Origin: Ramlibacter monticola
GTDB taxonomy: Bacteria; Pseudomonadota; Gammaproteobacteria; Burkholderiales; Burkholderiaceae_C
Direction: 5' to 3'
Length of the DNA: 64,000 bases
Assembly (NCBI RefSeq): GCF_016722785.1
Contig: NZ_JAEQNE010000008.1
Coordinates: 248,001 to 312,000, forward strand
The notes below the pieces were generated by a model. It made no database searches. It saw nothing but the letters and a program-made list of their open reading frames with translations, and had not been told where the DNA came from. Positions 60,280 to 64,000 of the stretch are shown piece by piece. The position numbers were made by a program, and so were the translations under genes. Numbering within the stretch: the first letter of the stretch is position 1; every line of letters starts with the position of its first letter.

Positions 60280-62622
60280 ATGGTCCGCATCCTTCGCCGC
60301 GAACAATTCTCCGCCGAGACCTTCCTCTGGGAGGTCGACGCACCGGACGTCGCGCAAGCTGCGCAACCCGGCCATTTCGTGATGCTGCGGCTCGACGACG
60401 CCGGCGAGCGCATCCCGCTGACCGTGGCCGACTTCGACCGCGAGCGCGGAACCGTCACCGTGGTCGTGCAGGCGCTGGGCAAGACCACGCGCCAGATGCG
60501 CGACGACTACGACGAAGGGGACGAGTTCGCCGACTTCGCCGGTCCGCTCGGCTTGCCGCAGCACATCGAGAACGTCGGCCATGTCGTGCTGGTGGGCGGC
60601 GGCCTCGGCATCGCGCCGATCTTTCCCCAGTTGCGCGCCTTCAAGCAGGCCGGCTGCCAGGTGACCTGCATCGTCGGCTTCCGCAACGCCGAGCGCATCT
60701 TCTGGACCGACAAGCTCGCGCAGTTCAGCGACGAGCTGATCCTGTGCACCGACGACGGCAGCGCGGGCCGCCAGGGCTTCGTCGACGCGGCCCTGCGCGA
60801 CGTGCTGGAGGCCGGCACCGCAAACCTGGTGGTCGCCATCGGCCCCATGCCGATGATGCACGCCTGCGCCGAGGCCTCGCGCCCCTTCGGCGTGCGCACC
60901 ATGGTGTCGCTGAACACGGTGATGGTGGACGGCACCGGCATGTGCGGCTCGTGCCGGGTGACGGTGGGCGGCGAAGTGAAATTCGCCTGCGTCGATGGCC
61001 CCGACTTCGACGGCCACGCGGTCGACTTCCGGGAGTTGCACGCGCGCCAGAAGCGCTTCCAGCGCCAGGAACAGCAGGCCAACGACGATCACGCGCACGT
61101 CTGCAGCCTCGAGGAACTGCTCGTCAAGCAGGGCAAGCGCACCTACAAGAAGTATTCGGCGCTCGAGCGGGTCCAGGTCAGGATGCCCGAACGCGACGCG
61201 TCCGAACGCTCCGAGTGCTTCGACGAGGTGAACCTCGGCTACGGCCACGCGGAGGCCCTGCGCGAGGCGGAGCGTTGCATCCAGTGCCTGAAGCCGACCT
61301 GCATCGAGGGCTGCCCGGTCCGCATCGACATCCCCACCTTCATCCGGCACCTGCTGCTGCGCGACCTCGAGTCGGCCGTGGACACCATCCACGAGTCCAG
61401 CCCGTTCCCCTCGGTGTGCGGACGCGTGTGCCCGCAGGAGAGCCAGTGCGAGGCGCAGTGCGTGCTGGTCAAGGCGAAGATGGAGCCGGTGGCGATCGGC
61501 CGCCTGGAGCGCTTCGTCGGCGATCACGCCAAGCCACGGCCGGTGCAGCGGGTGGCGCCGGAACGGCCGCTGGGCAAGGTCGCCATCGTGGGTTCCGGAC
61601 CGGGCGGCCTGGCCGCCGCGGCGGACCTGCTCAAGTACGGCGCGGACGTCACGGTCTTCGAGGCGCTGCACGTGGTGGGTGGCGTGCTGCGTTACGGCAT
61701 TCCCTCGTTCCGCCTGCCCCGCGACATCATCGAGCGCGAAGTGCGGCAACTGTGCGAGGCCGGGCTCAAGATCGAGACCAACAAGGTGATCGGCAAGACC
61801 TTCTCGATCGCGCAGCTCACGGAAACGATGGGCTTCCAGGCGGTCTTCGTGGCCGCCGGTGCCGGGGCGCCGGCCTTCCTCGGCATCCCGGGCGAATTCG
61901 CCGGCCAGGTGTATTCGGCCAACGAGTTCCTCACCCGCGTCAACCTGATGGGCGGCGACCGCTTCCCGTTCCAGGACACGCCGATCAGCCTGGGCCAGCG
62001 GGTGATCGTGATCGGCGCCGGCAACACCGCCATGGACTGCCTGCGGGTGGCCAAGCGCCTGGGCGCGGCCGACGTGCGCTGCGTCTACCGGCGTTCCGAA
62101 GCCGAGGCGCCGGCGCGCGTCGAGGAACTGCGCCACGCGCGCGAGGAAGGCATCGAGTTCAGCTTCCTGCACGCGCCGGTCGAAATCCTGCTGGACGAAG
62201 CCGGCGACGTGCGTGGGGTGCGGGCCCAGAAGATGACGCTCGGCGAACCGGACGCACGCGGCCGGCGCACGCCGCTGCCGCTGGACGAATTCGTCGAATG
62301 GCCGTGCGAGACGGTGATCTACGCGTTGGGCACCAAGGCCAACCCGATCATCGGCCAGGCGACGCGAGGCCTCGCGCTCGACAAGCGCGGCTACATCGTC
62401 GCCAGCGAGGCGACGCAGTGCACGAACCTGCGGGGTGTCTTTGCCGGCGGCGACATCGTCACCGGCGGCGCCACCGTGATCCTGGCGATGGCCGCGGGGC
62501 GCCGCGCCGCGCGTTCCATCGGCGCCTGGCTGGCACAAGGCAGGAATAGCTGGCCCGTCGATGCCGACACGGCCGAGGCCTTCGCCGGCCTTCCGGCCCT
62601 CGCCGAGTCCCTGCCGGATTGA
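60280..62622 (+). CDS. Fused NfnAB/GltD-like NADPH oxidoreductase (SudBA-type)
   Basis: 780 aa. Residues 1-~280: ferredoxin-NADP reductase-like subunit (FVMLRLDD, GPLGLPQHIENVGHVVLVGGGLGIAPIFPQLRAF) ending in a 2Fe-2S site MCGSCRV...FACVDGPDFDGH. Residues ~290-780: GltD-like subunit with two 4Fe-4S sites (CIQCLKPTCIEGCPV and CGRVCPQESQCEAQC) and two FAD/NAD folds (VAIVGSGPGGLAAAADLLKYG, VIVIGAGNTAMDCLRVAK, VFAGGDIVTGGATVILAMAAG). In anaerobes these are usually separate NfnA and NfnB proteins, sulfide dehydrogenase or glutamate synthase small subunit. Start ATG 60280 behind GGAAGGAAG. Precedes the ferritin-like gene by 11 bp. Confidence 0.88.
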   Translation: MVRILRREQFSAETFLWEVDAPDVAQAAQPGHFVMLRLDDAGERIPLTVADFDRERGTVTVVVQALGKTTRQMRDDYDEGDEFADFAGPLGLPQHIENVGHVVLVGGGLGIAPIFPQLRAFKQAGCQVTCIVGFRNAERIFWTDKLAQFSDELILCTDDGSAGRQGFVDAALRDVLEAGTANLVVAIGPMPMMHACAEASRPFGVRTMVSLNTVMVDGTGMCGSCRVTVGGEVKFACVDGPDFDGHAVDFRELHARQKRFQRQEQQANDDHAHVCSLEELLVKQGKRTYKKYSALERVQVRMPERDASERSECFDEVNLGYGHAEALREAERCIQCLKPTCIEGCPVRIDIPTFIRHLLLRDLESAVDTIHESSPFPSVCGRVCPQESQCEAQCVLVKAKMEPVAIGRLERFVGDHAKPRPVQRVAPERPLGKVAIVGSGPGGLAAAADLLKYGADVTVFEALHVVGGVLRYGIPSFRLPRDIIEREVRQLCEAGLKIETNKVIGKTFSIAQLTETMGFQAVFVAAGAGAPAFLGIPGEFAGQVYSANEFLTRVNLMGGDRFPFQDTPISLGQRVIVIGAGNTAMDCLRVAKRLGAADVRCVYRRSEAEAPARVEELRHAREEGIEFSFLHAPVEILLDEAGDVRGVRAQKMTLGEPDARGRRTPLPLDEFVEWPCETVIYALGTKANPIIGQATRGLALDKRGYIVASEATQCTNLRGVFAGGDIVTGGATVILAMAAGRRAARSIGAWLAQGRNSWPVDADTAEAFAGLPALAESLPD

Positions 62623-62633
62623 GGAGAAAGCGA

Positions 62634-63311
62634 ATGCTGTGTCCCCGGTGCCACCGGCCGCTCGCCGACGCAGGCGAAGGCCCGTATATCTGCTGCGCCG
62701 ATGCGTCCCTGCAATGGCAGTGCGACACCTGCGGCAAGGTCAGCGAAGGTTTCGCCTTTCCCTACGGAGGCTGTCCGCAATGCGGCGGCAAGCTGGCCCT
62801 GCGTGAAGAATCCGGCGCCGTGGCCACGGATGCGGCGGCGCTGCGGGCCATCCGGATGGCGTTCGAGATCGAGCTGGGCGGGCTGGCCTTCTACCGGCGC
62901 GCCGCTGCCGACAGCAGCGACGAGGAACTGCGCGCCCTGTTCGGCCGCTTCGCCGCCATGGAAGCCGAGCACCTGCAGACGCTGTGCCGGCGCTATCACG
63001 TCGAGGCACCGGCACATTCGCACGCATTCGCCGTCGAACTGGCCGCCGTCTTCGGCGAGCAGGAGCACCGGCCGGAAGACCCCGCGGAGCTCTTTCGCAT
63101 TGCGATCGCCATGGAAAGAAAGGCCGCCACGTTCTTCGAGGCCCGCTGCGCGAATGCCGCGCCCGGGTCGCCCGAGCAGCGCCTGTACCTGGAGCTCGGG
63201 GCCGAAGAACGAGGTCACGTCGACCTGCTGGAGACCGAGTACATGCGCTGGCGGGCGCGCAAGCCCGGGCTGTTCAGCGACTCCGCTCCCACTGGTCCAG
63301 GTGCTGGATGA
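62634..63311 (+). CDS. Zinc-ribbon ferritin-like (reverse rubrerythrin-type) protein
   Basis: 225 aa. N-terminus with paired Cys motifs CPRCHRPL and CDTCGKVSEGFAFPYGGCPQCGGK, forming rubredoxin- or zinc-ribbon-like metal sites; residues ~80-215 are a four-helix ferritin-like domain with di-iron ligands in FEIELGG, EAEHLQTL, IAMERKAATFFEA and LGAEERGHVDLLE (ExxH pairs). Rubrerythrins with N-terminal rubredoxin act as peroxide reductases. ATG 62634 follows GAGGAGA, 11 bp after the fusion gene, so one operon; the oxidoreductase may donate electrons. Overlaps the convergent gene by 38 bp. Confidence 0.8.
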   Translation: MLCPRCHRPLADAGEGPYICCADASLQWQCDTCGKVSEGFAFPYGGCPQCGGKLALREESGAVATDAAALRAIRMAFEIELGGLAFYRRAAADSSDEELRALFGRFAAMEAEHLQTLCRRYHVEAPAHSHAFAVELAAVFGEQEHRPEDPAELFRIAIAMERKAATFFEARCANAAPGSPEQRLYLELGAEERGHVDLLETEYMRWRARKPGLFSDSAPTGPGAG

Positions 63312-64000
63312 GGTCGTCGATCGCGATCACCTCGCGCCGGTCGTCCTCGCGCCGGAACACGACCGCCGACCAGCCGCTCATGCCCACCGGCCGCAGGCTG
63401 TGGCCGTTCCTGCGCAGCTGCTGCCCCGAGACGGCGCGTATTACCACGCGCTCGTAGCGTGAGCGCGCCAGCTGCGCCGGCGGCGACAGCCCATCCCAGG
63501 CGCAGAGCCGGCCGACATGCTCGTACTCCTCCGGGCGATCTTCCTGGTCGAGAAGCGAAGGACTGCGCCCGCGCAGGACGGAGCCGATCAGCCGGAAGGT
63601 GAAGGGATCGGAGAGGCGGCGGACCGGGCGCAGGAAGAGGCGCACGGCGCGGCCCGCAATGGCTCGCAGGCTGAGCTCGCCGTCGCGCTCGGTCTGCCAC
63701 ATCTCCCGGTCGATGTCGCAGGTGAACGGGTTCTTCGGATAGCAGTTGAAGCGCGCCAGCCAGCCCTTGCGCGAAGTGTGGGGCATGGGGCGGAAGCCGC
63801 GGATGACGGGGATCCCGTGCGTGGAGAGCTCGCCCAGTTCGTAACTCGGCCAGGTCATCACCTCGCGGACCACGCCGACGATCAGGGCCGCGGTCGCGAT
63901 CGTGAGGGCGGGGCTGGGCGTGAAGTCGCAGGTGATCTCGATGCGGTCCTTGCGCGGGCGCACGCCGACCCCGGTGGAGCGCCGGTTCGCCGCCAGCAGC
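63274..64000 (-). CDS. Hypothetical protein, runs off the right edge
   Basis: The frame is open from 63274 to the right edge without stop, so the N-terminus is probably outside the window; GTG 63963 gives 229 aa but need not be the start. Contains a hydrophobic stretch (PSPALTIATAALIVGVVREVM), several Trp, and a basic middle region (RAIAGRAVRLFLRPVRRL) and ends in IAIDDLIQHLDQWE. No known family was recognised. Convergent with the ferritin-like gene with overlap of 38 bp. Confidence 0.6.
   Translation of the reverse strand, partial: LLAANRRSTGVGVRPRKDRIEITCDFTPSPALTIATAALIVGVVREVMTWPSYELGELSTHGIPVIRGFRPMPHTSRKGWLARFNCYPKNPFTCDIDREMWQTERDGELSLRAIAGRAVRLFLRPVRRLSDPFTFRLIGSVLRGRSPSLLDQEDRPEEYEHVGRLCAWDGLSPPAQLARSRYERVVIRAVSGQQLRRNGHSLRPVGMSGWSAVVFRREDDRREVIAIDDLIQHLDQWERSR

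Overview
The window is about 69% G+C chromosomal DNA from a betaproteobacterium of the Burkholderiales, most like the Comamonadaceae (Ramlibacter/Variovorax type). This rests on family content: Bug/TctC-type receptors, a Burkholderiales general porin, an aerobic benzoyl-CoA (box) cluster, TcuAB, a class II DAHP synthase and very compact operons with many GTG starts. No rRNA, tRNA, CRISPR array or prophage was seen. Genus assignment is inference.

Layout. 1-4747: end of pcp, then a + strand operon of PHP phosphatase, EamA transporter, YrdC/YciO protein, site-2 protease and trpS. 4816-6850: NarL-type regulator facing its probable sensor kinase. 7072-11737: small stress/envelope genes around a Ku gene. 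11738-13708: a repeat-rich island with a terminated, structured non-coding segment and one IS110-family element. 13709-17557: tcuB, tcuA and a LysR regulator. 17632-23257: an acyl-CoA dehydrogenase with boxA, boxB and boxC, an oxygen-dependent route for benzoyl-CoA. 23385-28177: an exonuclease and a DUF294 signalling protein divergent from a DUF485/actP acetate-uptake pair. 28333-30720: DAHP synthase, a small beta-barrel protein and a hypothetical gene.

30863-41757 is the most unusual part. It holds an MscS channel, a DUF1254/DUF1214 protein, an Omp85-like barrel, a tandem-repeat secreted basic protein, a phospholipase-D/cardiolipin-synthase lipoprotein, a receiver-only protein, a FixJ-type regulator, a MASE1-PAS sensor kinase, an exported OB-like protein, a small lipoprotein and an HU-like protein. 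Six near-palindromes close to TGGGACC-TT-GGTCCCA lie in its intergenic regions, and one sits before a possible small RNA with its own terminator. I read this as a locally clustered envelope/stress regulon controlled by the embedded two-component system. The sites are seen; the regulator-to-site link is inference.

41893-45876: a porin divergent from a MalT-like LuxR regulator. 45981-54635: an eight-gene catabolic operon (TauD-type dioxygenase, BKACE, hydrolase, quinone reductase, MFS, acyl-CoA ligase, YeiH-type exporter, Bug receptor). 54661-57980: an ABC-type receptor, a flavin monooxygenase and a broken Bug gene. 58165-63311: an exported esterase, an inositol-monophosphatase family enzyme, and an operon of a fused NfnAB/GltD-like oxidoreductase with a zinc-ribbon ferritin-like protein behind an FNR-like box. 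63274-64000: an unrecognised gene that probably runs off the right edge.
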